Shown: in pieces, positions 49,330 to 62,500 of the stretch
Layout: every line of letters starts with the position of its first letter
How positions within the stretch are numbered: the first letter of the stretch is position 1
Assembly: GCA_021904315.1 (NCBI GenBank)
Contig: CM038912.1
Location: 22,170,949-22,234,948 of the forward strand
Length of the DNA stretch: 64,000 bases
From: Sphagnum magellanicum
Taxonomy: Eukaryota; Streptophyta; Sphagnopsida; Sphagnales; Sphagnaceae
Reading direction: 5' to 3'
Position numbers and translations under genes: made by a program
Notes under the pieces: generated by a model
Told to the model about the DNA's origin: nothing
What the model saw: the letters and a program-made list of their open reading frames with translations, nothing else
Databases searched by the model: none

Positions 49330-50754
49330 AGGTGTACTAGAAGCACTCCCTCGGAACCAATGTTGGGTGACAAGCTGGAGGACTAGTCATACCCTCAAAG
49401 CTGATCTTTCAATAATTTCACTTTTGAGTCATATTACCTAAAGAAACAACATATCACTGCACACACATCCACATCACATACATGATGAACACGTAGTGAA
49501 CTGGAAGCACTCCCTGGAGTTTCCTTGCTTTCTCACTCTACTTCAATACCTCCCCAGTGGTCTACTTGCACACACTCTCTGCCTATCAAGGCAAGGATAT
49601 TGTGTTTAGATTCATTATAGAGTATAGTAGCTAAAGTGATCTGGGCCTGGCCCCTAGGTAATAGATCTATTTTTATATGAGGATTTCTGAAAGATGATAT
49701 TTTGGGCATGTGTTGAAACTTGAGATTGGTTATAGAGTTATAATATCTTGAAGGATTTTGGTTTCTTTTAGAGGATTTTTTTAAGATTATAATTTTTGCA
49801 TGGTGAAATATTTGAGTGAGTTTCCACTATTCTTCTTTTGCCTTAAGATGCTTTTTAATGTAAATGACAAGGCCACAATGTGACACACCCCTTGTCGGTC
49901 TACTTACACATGGGTTCATTTGGGCAGGTTTGTTGAGGAGGAGCCCTTTGAGTGCTGTCCAAAAGTGCTGGACAGATGCTGGTGAGACCACGTGGTTCTC
50001 TTCGTATTTGAGATTTTGAAGTAAAATCTCGAGACGTGTTCTGGGCTCTCTTCCAGACAGACAACCCTAATACTGTAGGCTATAGTCATCAATGATGCAC
50101 AATGGTTCTTGTATGTATGCAACTAGGACTTCCAAAGTGATTTGCTGGTTTGGGTCTTTGCTCTGCAGGATTGATCTTCAACAGGAATTTTGAGAGCTGT
50201 TACAAACTCAATTTGGGTGCGCCTCTTTTTTCAAGTTGAATTTTCTCTCAAAAGAAGATTGGTCAGATGTTTTACATGTTGAGATTAATTAGAAGCTGCT
50301 CCAATGGAGCTGGCTCTGCCTCAAAGGTTATGTGTAAAAATATAATTTTCATTTTATTGTGAACACATTTTGAGGATTGTTGAACGAGCGTGCTGAATGT
50401 GAAAATTGTGATGTCAGTTTTTGGGAACTTCAACGGAACATTTCCAACTTGCCAAAAGGGTTAGAGCGAACCATTGCATGTTGAGCTACGCATTATTTAG
50501 ACCCTGCACTTTCCAATACGATTGAGAGGCTCTGGGGATTTCAACTGTGGCTTACAGGATGATTCTGCTTTTGTTTTCTTGCCTGAGTTCAACAAATTAT
50601 GCTCATCCATTAGTGAGCCAGAATATTATGATATAGATATGATGATGAAACTTTTAAGATATGGACTATGAATAAAAATTAAAATTGAATGCTACAGTAC
50701 AGATTACAAAAAGGAAATCTCACAAAAGGGAGCCAATAGTAAAGACCCTTAAAA
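49330..50754. other. Intergenic DNA, nothing recognised
   Basis: Open frames such as 49916-50122 (minus) are unrecognised. Confidence 0.4.
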
Positions 50755-50930
50755 GTATGTGTAAGATTCCTCAGAATGGGTCTAAGAACCCTCCTCTCTC
50801 ATACACCTTGTGATTAACCTATTTTCAGTTTCATGATAACCTTTGCCTCATACTTCACAATGGGTAAAGCTCCAGGTGGAGAACATTCCCAAAATGCGGG
50901 GCTGGACTGGCTATATCTTCATTATAGGCT
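50755..50930 (+). repeat. Dispersed repeat A, plus-oriented copy
   Basis: ACCCTCCTCTCTCATACACC, TGTGATTAACC, TTTCATGATAACC, TTTGCCTCAT, TTCACAATGGGTAAAGC and CATTCCCAAAATGCGGGGC appear in order. They are mirrored, reversed, at 21318-21432. Confidence 0.6.
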
Positions 50931-51606
50931 TGTGAGACATGCATTTATGATTGTCTCCAGATCTCTTTTTGTTTGTTTGTTTGTTTGTGGGGTCTTCGAG
51001 TATAGTCAATTACACAAGGTTCCATTTGCATGATGTTGAAAACCCCTTGAACTTTGCCAGACATTACACAAACAAAATGAGAGACCCCCCATCGAGCTTT
51101 GTTAGCCATTGTTACAGGACACAGGTCCCACCACCATAGCTACCACTTGGCCACTTGGGGGGTCCTACCTCTTGTCCTTTGTAAAACATCATCAACTAGC
51201 CTCGGAAGTCTTTGTTGTCGATTGTGATTGCTTTTTGGATTGCAGAACATTCCCATGTTCTATGCGAACTTTTGTGCGCACATGGATTTGAAATTCGTTT
51301 AAATATAGAGCCTTCAAGTTTTTTCGATTTTCGTCTTGCAAAGCTCAAGATTGCAACTGTAGCCAAACCACAATGAAACTCGATTCACTTCTTAAGTTTA
51401 AAATTAGACAAATTCTAATAAGGTTCTAGGCCAACCCACAACCATACATTTGATGCAAACCACCACAACATGTTGTAACAACTTGCAATTTTCTTATGAC
51501 AAATTTGAGTCAATGTTGTTTTTAAATAAATTGTTGTTTGCTTTGAATTCCATCTACAAAACAAGATTCTTTGCATAAGACAAATTAGAAAATCGATTTT
51601 TTATCC
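50931..51606. other. Intergenic DNA with a GTTT microsatellite
   Basis: GTTTGTTTGTTTGTTTGTGG lies at about 50968-50988. No gene is seen. Confidence 0.4.
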
Positions 51607-52047
51607 ATGTTTGCAAGAAAGTTGGCATGGGTTGCATTAATCTTGTGTTGTGTCCTATCCCATTGTTTGCAAAACCATTGTTTTTCACAATTTTCGTTGT
51701 CTAGTGTAAATTTTGATGCAAGATGCATATTTGACATTGAAGCTTCCATTTGGCCTAAATTCCAATTAAGGTACAGAATTAGAATGGCAGATCATTTGTG
51801 GGATTATAAAAATTTGATTATTGCAATGGCACTTGTGAAGGATTCTTGCACACCCTTCAACTCGAAAACATGTAAGTATTCACAACCTTCATTCGGGATG
51901 GAACTACTACGTAATTTTGTTTTAACAAATAAAAATATGGTTCAATGGAGTGTAATTAATCATATGAAGGAACCCATTACATTGTGTCCCTTTAATAAGT
52001 ATCAAAACATGTTTGGAAGAATCAACATTTACCATGACAAAATATGA
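51607..52047 (+). CDS. Open frame of 146 codons, doubtful
   Basis: ATG to TGA without interruption in AT-rich DNA, which is longer than most chance frames here. The N-terminus (MFARKLAWVALILCCVLS) looks like a signal peptide: two basic residues, then a hydrophobic stretch. The rest has a Trp/Cys-containing, protein-like composition but no domain that I recognise. There is no promoter-like element, no neighbouring exon and no relative in the window. It may be a fossil exon or chance. Confidence 0.15.
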   Translation: MFARKLAWVALILCCVLSHCLQNHCFSQFSLSSVNFDARCIFDIEASIWPKFQLRYRIRMADHLWDYKNLIIAMALVKDSCTPFNSKTCKYSQPSFGMELLRNFVLTNKNMVQWSVINHMKEPITLCPFNKYQNMFGRINIYHDKI

Positions 52048-53410
52048 TGAAGTAGTGTTGGTGTCGTTGGCATTCATGTTTTGGCAATTTGACCCCCCTT
52101 TGTTCACTTTATCATAATGTTTTCAAACATACTTCAAATCTAGCATGTGTAGTGTTGTTAGAAATGTAATCTCAAAGGCAACCTTGGCACAAAATTTCAT
52201 AAGCTTTTATTTTATAATTTGGAAATATGCCCCAAAACCCAAAAGCTATTTTTGATAATGTTGCGAAAAATAACCTTAGAACCCCCATTATTTCTAACAA
52301 ATGCAATTCCCTTACAGAAGCTCAAATGATGTTAAAACTTGGAGAAAATGTTTTTCAATTCATAGTTTAAAACTTATTAAAGTTTGACACAAATCCAACA
52401 GTGGATTTGGGAGGAACAAGTATTTTAGTAAAATTCCATAGATTTATCCATCAATAATATTCCATAAAACTTCAACTCCTACTTTCTACACTTAATCTTT
52501 TTCCATGCTCCTTTTGCTTGCACACATCATTGTGCTCATGAGCAACACATATTCACACAAACTCAACTAACTCCTTTTCACGCACTCCTCCTACAATACA
52601 TGCAACACTTCACACACCAACAAGCAAGAGAGTCTCAAGCTCTAAAGAACCTTTCACTTGACCCCTCCTTGAGTTGATTTCCCTTGGCCAATGAAAATTT
52701 GTGAAAATCCTTCTTTCCAATCAAAGACCTTTTCTCCCTTCATGAATCAATGGGATTGGATGATGATTCTACCTTCCAATGATGTTTAAGATGAAAATCT
52801 TTGTACTAGAGAGGTTTCCATCCACCAATCAAATTAAGATAATATTTTTAATGACCAATGAATTTGAAGGATTATTTTGGATATATTGATGGGATGCCTT
52901 AGTTCAATCATTGTTGAGCCCATCCATTTGACCGATCATCTTAATTTTTCATCTTAATTTTTTTTAAGTAACTAACCTTTATGATAGTTACTAATAATAA
53001 GAAGTAACATTTTTTGGTTCTTCTTTGACCAAGTCAATTCAAAAACATTAATAACCTTCCTCCTAGCCTATGTACTATTTACTTATTTAGGACATATTAG
53101 TCACTCATTATCATTTACTAATTACTTACATAGTACATAGTAAATCATACTAATTACTTGTGAATAAGTCTTCCGTTATAAAAATTCTTACGTATTATTT
53201 GGATCCATTATCGAAACTAGGGTTTAATGAATTCATCAAAACTAGAACATCAAGATTTTCTCATAATTCCACCATCGTAACCTACACTGTTGCAAATGTG
53301 CCTACCATAAATTTTTAGATAAAAACATCATCCTTTTTTCGAATGCAAGTCCAAGGTTGTTGTTTTAAATTATTGTTTTATTTTTTATTGACATAGGCAA
53401 GGATTGAACC
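52048..53410. other. Intergenic DNA, nothing recognised
   Basis: No gene or repeat is supported. Confidence 0.4.
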
Positions 53411-53826
53411 ATGGCGAATGATGCCATTACGTCTTCATCCCTTTTGGTTGTGCCAATTGAAGATGAAAATATTAAAGAAGCACCCATTGACGTGAATGTT
53501 TCCCAACAAGCATGTGAAAAGAACTGAATGAAAAGGTGGTGCGTACTCAAATGGTTTAATCAATGTGGGATCATCATTTTTCGTCTAATCCTCACGTTTT
53601 TTCCATCTACCTAAAATTAGTTTTTGCGTTAGTAATTAAATTCAAAAGATTTGATGAGTGTTAGTGCGAGGATGACGACGTTCATATTTTCTGTAAGACC
53701 TGGGTCTTTAATGATGGACATTATTGTTGGTTTAAAGGTTTAATAAACCCATTGCCGATGGAACAAATATTTAAATACCTTGTTCACACTATTTGTCGAC
53801 TAATTGAGTTTTTACAACTATGAAGA
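53411..53826 (+). pseudogene. Fossil coding region, unrecognised
   Basis: From ATG 53411 the frame reads MANDAITSSSLLVVPIEDEN then IKEAPIDVNVSQQ. One frame shift near 53525 leads into MWDHHFSSNPHVFSIYLKLV and, further on, EDDDVHIFCKTWVFNDGHYC then WFKGLINPLPMEQIFKYLVH. It ends at a TGA at 53821-53823. Two internal stops and one shift mark it as dead. The opening resembles the N-terminal part of a transposon protein, and it lies 0.5 kb before the MULE transposase remains, but a link is not shown. Confidence 0.4.
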
Positions 53827-54289
53827 TCTATTAGTTTTGGTTTAAGTTGTTCAAGTTTTGTTATCTTATCCTTCATAGGATTTACTAATAACATATAAAA
53901 CTTTCTTACATGCCCATTAATAGAGTACCGTGTTTACTTATGAAACATCATTGTATTTTTGACCTTTGCTTAATCAAATGATTTTTTTTATATTCAACTA
54001 TATTCATAAGCTTGGTTTTATGGATGTTTCCTTTGTAAGTGATCAAATATAGAACTACACTTATAACTTATATAATACTACAAATATTTTTAATGAATAA
54101 TAATTGGATAATTAATGCACATTTCATTATACTAATAAGGTTATTCAACCTTTAATATTTGAATAATTATCCTCAACTTACTTAATAAGTTTGAAGTGGT
54201 CCAAAATGTTCAATTTAATTATAATTTCCTAAATGCCACTAATACATATTTTCAAAGGATATTTACTGGATAAAGGATCAACTATGAGG
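53827..54289. other. AT-rich spacer, nothing recognised
   Basis: No gene is seen. Confidence 0.4.
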
Positions 54290-57250
54290 CCTAAGGGAGA
54301 GGATATTGTTGAACTAGGGCTCATAAACACACCAAGATAACAAAATGGTTGTGGATGTTGTAGGTACAAAAACATTATAGAATGAACCACTTCTTACTTC
54401 GAGGGAAAGGGATTTAATTCAAGCTTTAAAGGAAATAATGCAATCTCCTCTTCTTGAACCATTTCAAAAGCATGATATCAACTAACTTCCGCATGTCACA
54501 ACCAAACATGGTAGATATAGCCATACTAAAATTGCGATCATTCCATGGGATCGGTTCAAAGATTTTGTCTAAGGGGAATAAAATTATCTTATATTCCTTT
54601 ACAAATTCACAAGGATAAAGGAACAAAATTTTTGTAATCCCCTAAACACATTGACACACCCTATAGCAAATTCTGCAACGTGTGTTTATAGGTGTTCTTT
54701 TATTTCTAATGTTATCCTTCTTCTAAAAAATTTAATAGTGGTTATATTTGTTTGTTGCCATTCATTATCACTTTCACAACTGGGTTTTGAAATGTTCCAT
54801 ATGCAAAAGTGTCTATTTTCTAGGTCCCAAGTTGAAATTACTTCAATCACAATTGGGTGCAAAACAACATTGCACCAATTCATGAAATTTAAAAACATCC
54901 AACAATTTTTTTAGAGTTATTAATTGGAAGATTCTATCATTTTATTTCCAATCTTTCCACCCCTAACTATTTCCAATGTTTATTGTACTTCACATCTCTT
55001 CATGCCTAACATTATTTTTTGTTTTTGTTGTCTTGCCCTAGAGCTTTGTTTCATATGGCTTTTGATGTCTTGCAACAATCCATGTTATATTACCCTACAC
55101 CTTAGTTCCATATGGGTATGTTGTCTTGCCCTAGACCTTAGTTTCCCATGGGGTTTGATTGTTAATTTGATTGACCAATCCAACTTGTGGACTAATCACA
55201 TAAAGCCATTATACTTGTTTTGCAAATATTTTTGCAACTTTGGACTAGAAGATAGAACAAACAATCTGCTTGTGGACATGCAAAAACTTCTTTTGTTTAC
55301 ACAAATAAACACAAGCTGAGGAGAGGGGATGATACTATTGCTCTAAAAAAGGAAAAAAATCTTTGTGTGAGTTTCTTAAATCAAGCCAACATTCACAACC
55401 CAAATATCAAATTGGGAAGACAATGTCAGGAATGTCCATCAAGTGAGGTTGTCAAAGAACATTCATTGCCAAACAACCATATTCAGGTCCCTAAGTTTTT
55501 GTCAATTGGTATACCTACATGGAGAACATAAAAACAAATAGGGCCAAATATGCCAAGGGAAGGATCTAATTGGATACTACCATGCCTTGGGATTTCAATT
55601 GTCTACTAGTATGAAGGCACACTTGATGGGACTTATAAGGTAAGGCATTTCTCCTGCTCAAGTAATGGCTCATCATAAAACCTATGTCAAGGAGAAGGCA
55701 TTGAACAACGAACTTGTGTCCTATGACACTTTTGTGCTCCCATCTGATGTGAGAATTTTAACAAAGAAGAAAACTAATGAATTATGGCAAAAACACCCCA
55801 AGGATCCCATCAGAGTTAGAATGTGGGTTTTGGAAAACCCTGATTTAGTTTTTTATTATGTCCAACAGGCCTCTTTGGACTTGAATCTATCGAATCAAGA
55901 TGACACACCATTCACATTCGTAATTCAAACTCCACAATAGTTTGAAATGATGGAAAAATTTGGAGACCAAAGTTCTGTTTCATTTGATGCAACCTTTGGA
56001 ACGAATCAAAGTAGGGTATGCCTTCCTTTTCTTTTAAATAAACTATAGTGACAAGATCATTGTTTACGAATGTAGGACATAATTGTTGTTCCATGTGCTT
56101 TGCAATACTAGTTGTATACCTTGATGGTGTTTGACAAATAGTAGAATGACATACTAGTTGCCTTCATTGCCATTGGAAAAAGTAGGGAGAATTACTTGCA
56201 CCCAATTCTCCAAGTATTATCAAAATGCTTCCCAATAAATTGGATGCCCAATGTTATCATTTTGGACAATGCGCAAGCTAAAATTAATGTCCTAAGGTAA
56301 AAAAATCTTCCAACAACATTTTCATTTCATCACATATAAAAAACAATTGTTTGTGACCCCAAACATTGGTCTTTAATTTTCCCACTTGCATTTGCAGCAA
56401 CTTTTAGCTTGGAACCAAAGTGTTTTTGTGCTTGTGGCATGTTTGCAAAGCATGGGTTGAAAATGCAATAGAGAAGTTCACAAATGTGGAGGAGGGGTTA
56501 AAAGTTTTATAAGTTCTTGGAAACATCATGTATTCTTGAAATTGTATGTTTGATGTAGACCTTGTTTTGTGGGTAGAACAATAACTTGAACTATTGGCCC
56601 ATAAAACTACCTTGATTTAGCCCGCTTCTATGTAAACCTAAAAGAACATTGGTTGCATAAAATAAGGATGTGGTACATTAGAAATCAGAACATCCCCCAT
56701 GCAGGGCAAGACACAAATTCAGCTATGAATCATTTCACAACAACATGAAGCAAATTTTGTATTTTTACCAGGAGAGGCTTACAAAACACAAGATGGATTG
56801 GTTCATCTGCAATCTTGTTGGTGATGTTCTAACTCATTATTAGTACGGGTGCAATGCAAAATCTTCAATTATGTGAAAAATAAAAAAGGAAGAAGGCATT
56901 ATTGTTAATGCCCTATTGCGAGCTTGTGATATTACAAATACAAATGTTTTATTATGCCCAAATGGGAAGGACATTGCATTTGTGGCATCCACCAACCACC
57001 TAGGAAAAGTGTGGATTATACACGCTCAAATTTCAGAATGGCCGTAATGCAATTGCCCCTTTACAGCACAAGGCATTATTTGTAAGCATGCTATGAAAGT
57101 TTTCAAGATGCTTCATCCAAACATTGGTGATCCAAGTCAATTGTTAAAGAGATTGATACCTTGCATGGGGTCACACGGGGTGTTGCAATTATGGAACATA
57201 ATAATTCAGAGTGCGAACTTGGAGACGATCACACCATAGATGCTTGATAC
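54290..57250 (+). mobile_element. Decayed FAR1-like Mutator (MULE) transposase
   Basis: A frameshifted gene that can be followed in order. 54320-54580: SPLLEPFQKHDIN then LPHVTTKHGRYSHTKIAIIP. 55440-55660 is FAR1-like DNA-binding region with VYLHGEHKNK, GYYHALGFQLSTSMKAHLMG and GISPAQVMAHHKTYVKEKAL. 55665-56030: VRMWVLENPDLVFYYVQ, then VSFDATFGTNQS with the first catalytic Asp. 56244-56295: VIILDNAQAKINVLR with the second Asp. 56430-56510: AWVENAIEKFTNVEEG. 57030-57130: the SWIM finger CNCPFTAQGIICKHAMKVFK (CxC, then CxH). MULE/FAR1 proteins show this order. Numerous stops and shifts show it is inactive. Terminal inverted repeats were not found by eye. Confidence 0.8.
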
Positions 57251-58399
57251 CATGGAGTTGCTAATGTAGAATTTCCACCCTTGCAATACCATTTGCTTTC
57301 AACATTGAAATTTCTGAAATGTAAACATCAAAACAAATTAATGTGGGGTGTTGCCGATTTGGTGCAACCAATTACCACAACTTTGTTCCCATGTGCAACA
57401 AGTGATAATGGATTGAAAAGGCATAAAGGATTGCTTGAATCCATTGCCTATAGACACAACCGTCTAAAGGATAGAATAACAAGGCATAAGCGCGTCTAAA
57501 ATGTGGTACCCCAAGGTGGGATTTTTTGTTGTGTAATAATTTGAAGTTTCTTTTGTGATATGTTGGGGTTTGCAATTGTACCACATCATGTCTATTGGAA
57601 TTTGAAAAAAAAAAAAAACCTTATCTATATATTTGGGTTATTTAGTTTGACGTTTCATATATGGCTTTTAGCATTGTTATGGGTTTATCCTAGTGCACTC
57701 ATATCATTGTAGGTTATATTTATTACAATGGAATCAAATGTTGGTTCCATGGTTTTTTAAAGGGACATTGTACAAGGAATTACAAGAACATGTAGTGAAC
57801 ATAATTGTCACAAAAAATGTGGTCACAAATTGTACATAAACACAATGTTCCTTGTGTCTTGTTTGGCTGTTTAAGTGTATGTTTAGTCTGGGAATATGAT
57901 GTTCTAGAATGAAAGTGTTATATTGTGTGATTCATGGATTTGTGGTGAACATATTGTTTTCAATGTTTATTCAAGCATATTGTGCATGAATCCCATATTG
58001 TAATTCACCCATATTATAAAATGTTGGGACATCATATTGCAACCATACTGTAACTACACCATATTACAACCATACTACAACCACACTACAACTATTAAAA
58101 AACACTTCTGAATCACACATTTTAGGCTTAAACAATATTCAAAAAATGAAACAACAATCCTTGTACAAACATCTTGCAGTTGCAACATGTGGAACACACA
58201 CATATAACTTACAAACCAACACTACAACAACTTCACAACTAAACACCATTGGGTTTAAAACAGTCCATAGATTGGGATAATAAAATAACTTAGGTTTGTT
58301 GTCTATAATGTGGCAATGCCCAAATTCTTGCAAAACATTTGGCCCTTTAAACCAAAATAACCAACTCTACACATGTAGATGTGTTGATGTTGTAACAGA
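57251..58399. other. Spacer between convergent fossil genes
   Basis: No supported gene. The minus strand at 58333-58139 has a weak protein-like frame (EFGHCHIIDNKPKLFYY) that could extend the fossil gene to its right. Confidence 0.35.
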
Positions 58400-59400
58400 A
58401 CCATATGCACAACATCACAACATCCTATGCTAAGACCTTCCTATATGATATATTGTCTGAGAAGCATAGGAACCATTATTTCTTGTTTTGCCATTTTGTC
58501 ATGCTCTTGTTACATGTTAGACTATGTTGAAGTAGATTGTACACCTTCTGTTGGTAGGTCCAACCCAACCATCCACTTGCTTTTTTATGACCTTGATTGT
58601 TGTAGGGCATCAAAGATTATAATTCACAATGTTTTTCGTGCTTGAACATTTGCAGCCTTTGAAAACATATCACCAAACCCAGTTTGTTAGGTTAAACTAT
58701 TGTATTTGCTACAAATGAATGTAAATCTACCTAGATTTGCAACATAAACACACCTAAATGCTAAGAGACTGATTTGTAGACTTCCATTCGTAACAACTGG
58801 TTATGAACCTCATAACATAAAACCCACATTCCTAGTCAAATTCTTGTTATGGCCCATCTAGCCACACCCAAGAGTTGTTTGTTATGGCCCATTTCCAAGC
58901 AACATTCGAAGTCATAGGACCTTGCCTTACAACCCATAATAAGGCAAAAAATTGGTGCATCAATGCAAACAAGAAGATATTTTCAATCTTTAGAGGGTCA
59001 TAGTGTAGGTATTGTTGTTCATTCGTTACAATCACACTCCGGTGGTTGGCATACTATAAAAGGATTATGAGGTCCTTGAAATATAATCGGATTTATAATT
59101 CTTTTGGACAATTTACAACACATTTTATTCAAACTCCCCTCTTTCTTTGGTCTAGTTTTTACAATGTGGCCAAAGGTGAAAATGTGTGATGTACATTTGC
59201 TATGAATCAATTCGAAAGTTTGAAAACCACAACCTAAAAAAATCCATGGCATTTGTGCTTAGGTCCTTGGTGGCATTGTCTAAAAGTGAAATATCCACAT
59301 CATGCCTCAATTTCATATAGTGTTGTTGGATTTGAAAGGAAAGTGTTCCCTCCTTGGTACTGCCTTTACTAATAATGAATTATTGCATAATGGATGCTAG
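58400..59400 (-). pseudogene. Fossil coding region, minus strand, possible 3' part of the gene to the right
   Basis: Minus-strand blocks: 59400-59165 reads KGSTKEGTLSFQIQQHYMKL, then RHDVDISLLDNATKDLSTNA and MDFFRLWFSNFRIDS; then a stop-rich continuation. 59035-58850 reads YLHYDPLKIENIFLFALMHQ then FFALLWVVRQGPMTSNVAWK. 58680-58430 contains KWMVGLDLPTEGVQ and KMAKQEIMVPMLLRQYII. It has the same strand and style of decay as 59555-63797. It may be the continuation of that gene or a separate one. No family is recognised. Confidence 0.35.
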
Positions 59401-59554
59401 CCTACAAGCAACAAGCTTTTTGGTTATTATAAACATTCTTTGCTCTAAACCCTAAATGATTTATTGTCAAACCAACAATGCAACAACACTTACAACCTAA
59501 CACCCTATGTGTGTTATTGTTTAAAAAACACAAACTTGCAACAAAATCTCCCAA

Positions 59555-62500
59555 ATAAAAAAACATACAATTTTCCTTGCATGTTCCCCTCTCCTCTATT
59601 ACTTGCTTCCACTTTTGGGGTAGGCTCCACCATGACATTAAGGTTGGGGATGGGCCGCATGTTGAGTATGACATAGCAAGTGCTATCCTAGAGAGAAGGA
59701 AGGTGTCCTAATGAAAGATTATAAATCAAGAGGGAGGTGGGTTGTACAAATTGGGGTAGCCAAGTTCGGATTAGAAACATAACATTACAATAAATCAAAT
59801 TCCCTTTTTTTTTCTTGCATAAGACTAGGTGGAGATGTTGGTATGTCATTCAAGTTTGTTGGCTTTACTAGATTCTCGCTAATGACATTGGTGACTAGTT
59901 CCAAATATGTAAGCAACACCCCTTGTAGTTGCTCCTTACCATCATTCACAAAACATCCTCTTGGGATAGTTCATTTATTTTGTGTAAGACATAATACAAA
60001 TTAAACAACAACCACATAGACCTATAACAACAAAAATAAAACTAAAAATAAAACATACCAACATGCATATCGCATAAATGTTTTTGCAACAATATTAGTA
60101 ATGTACCCAAGTTAGAGATGTTATCCACTATTTTAATAGTAATAGACACATCAATGTTGCCAAATGTTTGATGGCCTTCTTTAAGATTGTTTTCAATAGG
60201 GTTGAACTAAACTCCGTGACAAAACCCTATCACATTTGCAGTGACACCCTTTGGGACTTTGACATTGCCCAATTTGACCATGATGCTCTATGACTAACAA
60301 TCTCGTAGCTCAACAAGATTATATTTACATCTTCCCTTAATGAGTCGCAAGGCAGCCTCCTCCTCCAAGTTGACCTTCCCAACAAACAAATAGCCGATGT
60401 CTATGTCTTCCTTTAGCAACAAATCACCATTTACAACCTAAGCAAAATAAAATAAAACGTATATTAGCAAGCCTAACACTAACAAAATCAATAACAATAA
60501 TTAAAACCCTATAGGATTAGGATGTGATGATGTAAAATGGGATTTGGTCACCTACTCAAGGAATTAGCGTTGGTTAGCAAATGACGTGTAATTGCACCAC
60601 ATATCTTCCAACAACTTGATCTGCTCGACAAGGTGTATGTTAGTAATTGTTTTATGGGCAATCTTGCAAATGAAATCCTTGATTTTTTGTATAAAAATTT
60701 GTTGTTACTTTGGGTTGAAACCTAGAAGCCACAACAAATCATGTCAAGAATCTAAAACATCTTTTGCACTTTGATGAATCGTCATAAACCACACAAACCC
60801 ATAATTAATTAGATTTTTAATTGCGATCGTTAGGTAAATAGAATGAGCCGTATCACGGGCAAAATGTAAGACGTTACATTTAGTTCAACATGAATAAGAT
60901 GAATGAGAGGATGCAATTTGTGGAAACAAAATGTTTAAGAACTATGAAGTTTAGGCATAATCAAAAAATTACAAAGATTATTTCAATTCCAAAATGAAGA
61001 ACATACAACATGGGAATGCATTTTATATGGTGGGTAGCTTTCATAAAGTGATCTACATAAGATTTTGAATGTTCGAACAATATGTGGGCATTCACATTCC
61101 AAGGAAAAAGGTTCTGCCTCCTTTTCCAATTCACACAATATGTCCTACAACTCCTGTTTAGTGTGGTACTATGGGCATTGTGGACCTAATGCAATCATGT
61201 GCCACTTGAGGACATAATACAAAGGTGACTAGCCCCACATTTTTTTCTCCTCTTTAGCCCGAATATGCATGTAGATCAATAAAGACTTTGATTCAAACCA
61301 AATGTAATGAACATGTTTATTATTTGTAATTAGATTTTGTTAGGTTGTGTGATCCAAGATGGTTACTAATGTTTCATATAGTGCCAAAAAAAACAGGAAC
61401 CACCACCTAAAACAAAAGGATTGTGATATTTACCTTGTCATCAAAATCATGAAGTTGTTGTAGAACATATTCATTTTGCTTCTTCTTCATGGTCAATGAA
61501 GCACTTGCTTTCTTGGCCTTATACTCTTTTTTCAAGGTTAGGTCTTGTAGATAGTCCTTCAATCCCTTTATTTCCTAAAATCTCTCCATTGTCTTATCTT
61601 TAGCCCCATTGGATGTCCATGTAGCCAAACAAATTTTCACAATTTAGCTTTTATATGACCACTTCTATCAATACTTCCATTTTCCTAGAACATGATGTAG
61701 AAGTTAATTAGTGGATGTAGATTACAAATGCAACATGAAAATGAAAAAATGGGTGCAAAATTTGAAAAAAGTTGAAGGGGTGGTGGATGTAGACTTACAA
61801 AAATATATAAGTACCATTGCCCAAATGCAATAACAAGATTGTTGCATAAAGTTCTTATTGTTTCAATGTTCATAAAGATTACCATGCACTCTTTAGGATC
61901 TTGCATAAGAATCCAATCCACAACTATGTTCATTTCTAACAAGGCAAATAACCCGTCATTAACATTTTTTTTGGAGGAGGAGGTAGTTCACAATCACTTT
62001 CGATTGTGAAAGGTTTTGCAATGGTTAGTGCCTTTGCCTCCACTTCAACTCTATTTAAATATGTCAAATTTATTTGTGGAATTTTAATGGACTAGTTTGC
62101 ATTGGATTGCAAACAAAAGATTGATGTGGCAGTTTTGTTTTGGGCATGAACTTTCGCCTTCTCCTTGGGAACATCTTGTACACATGAATTGTTCTTAGAA
62201 ATGGATAGTTTAGCAACACTCGGTTGTTTACCCTTGTGTTTATGTGGAGTAAACAAGAAGTCATCATCACTACTAATGATACATATGTCCTTTTTACCTT
62301 GTCTAGGGTGTGGAGGTGGCATAACCCATGTTTCCCCAAATCTTGGATATGGTGCAGCCCATTTAGGAGGAAGATTTGCTTCATCTATAGCAAGATGTTT
62401 GTTTTGGCCATATATGGTCTTGCCAAACTTCAAACCTAACATAATTATTTCCTTGGTTTCACTATTGTTCCAGTTCATGTATATATTCAGCAGCTCTTTC

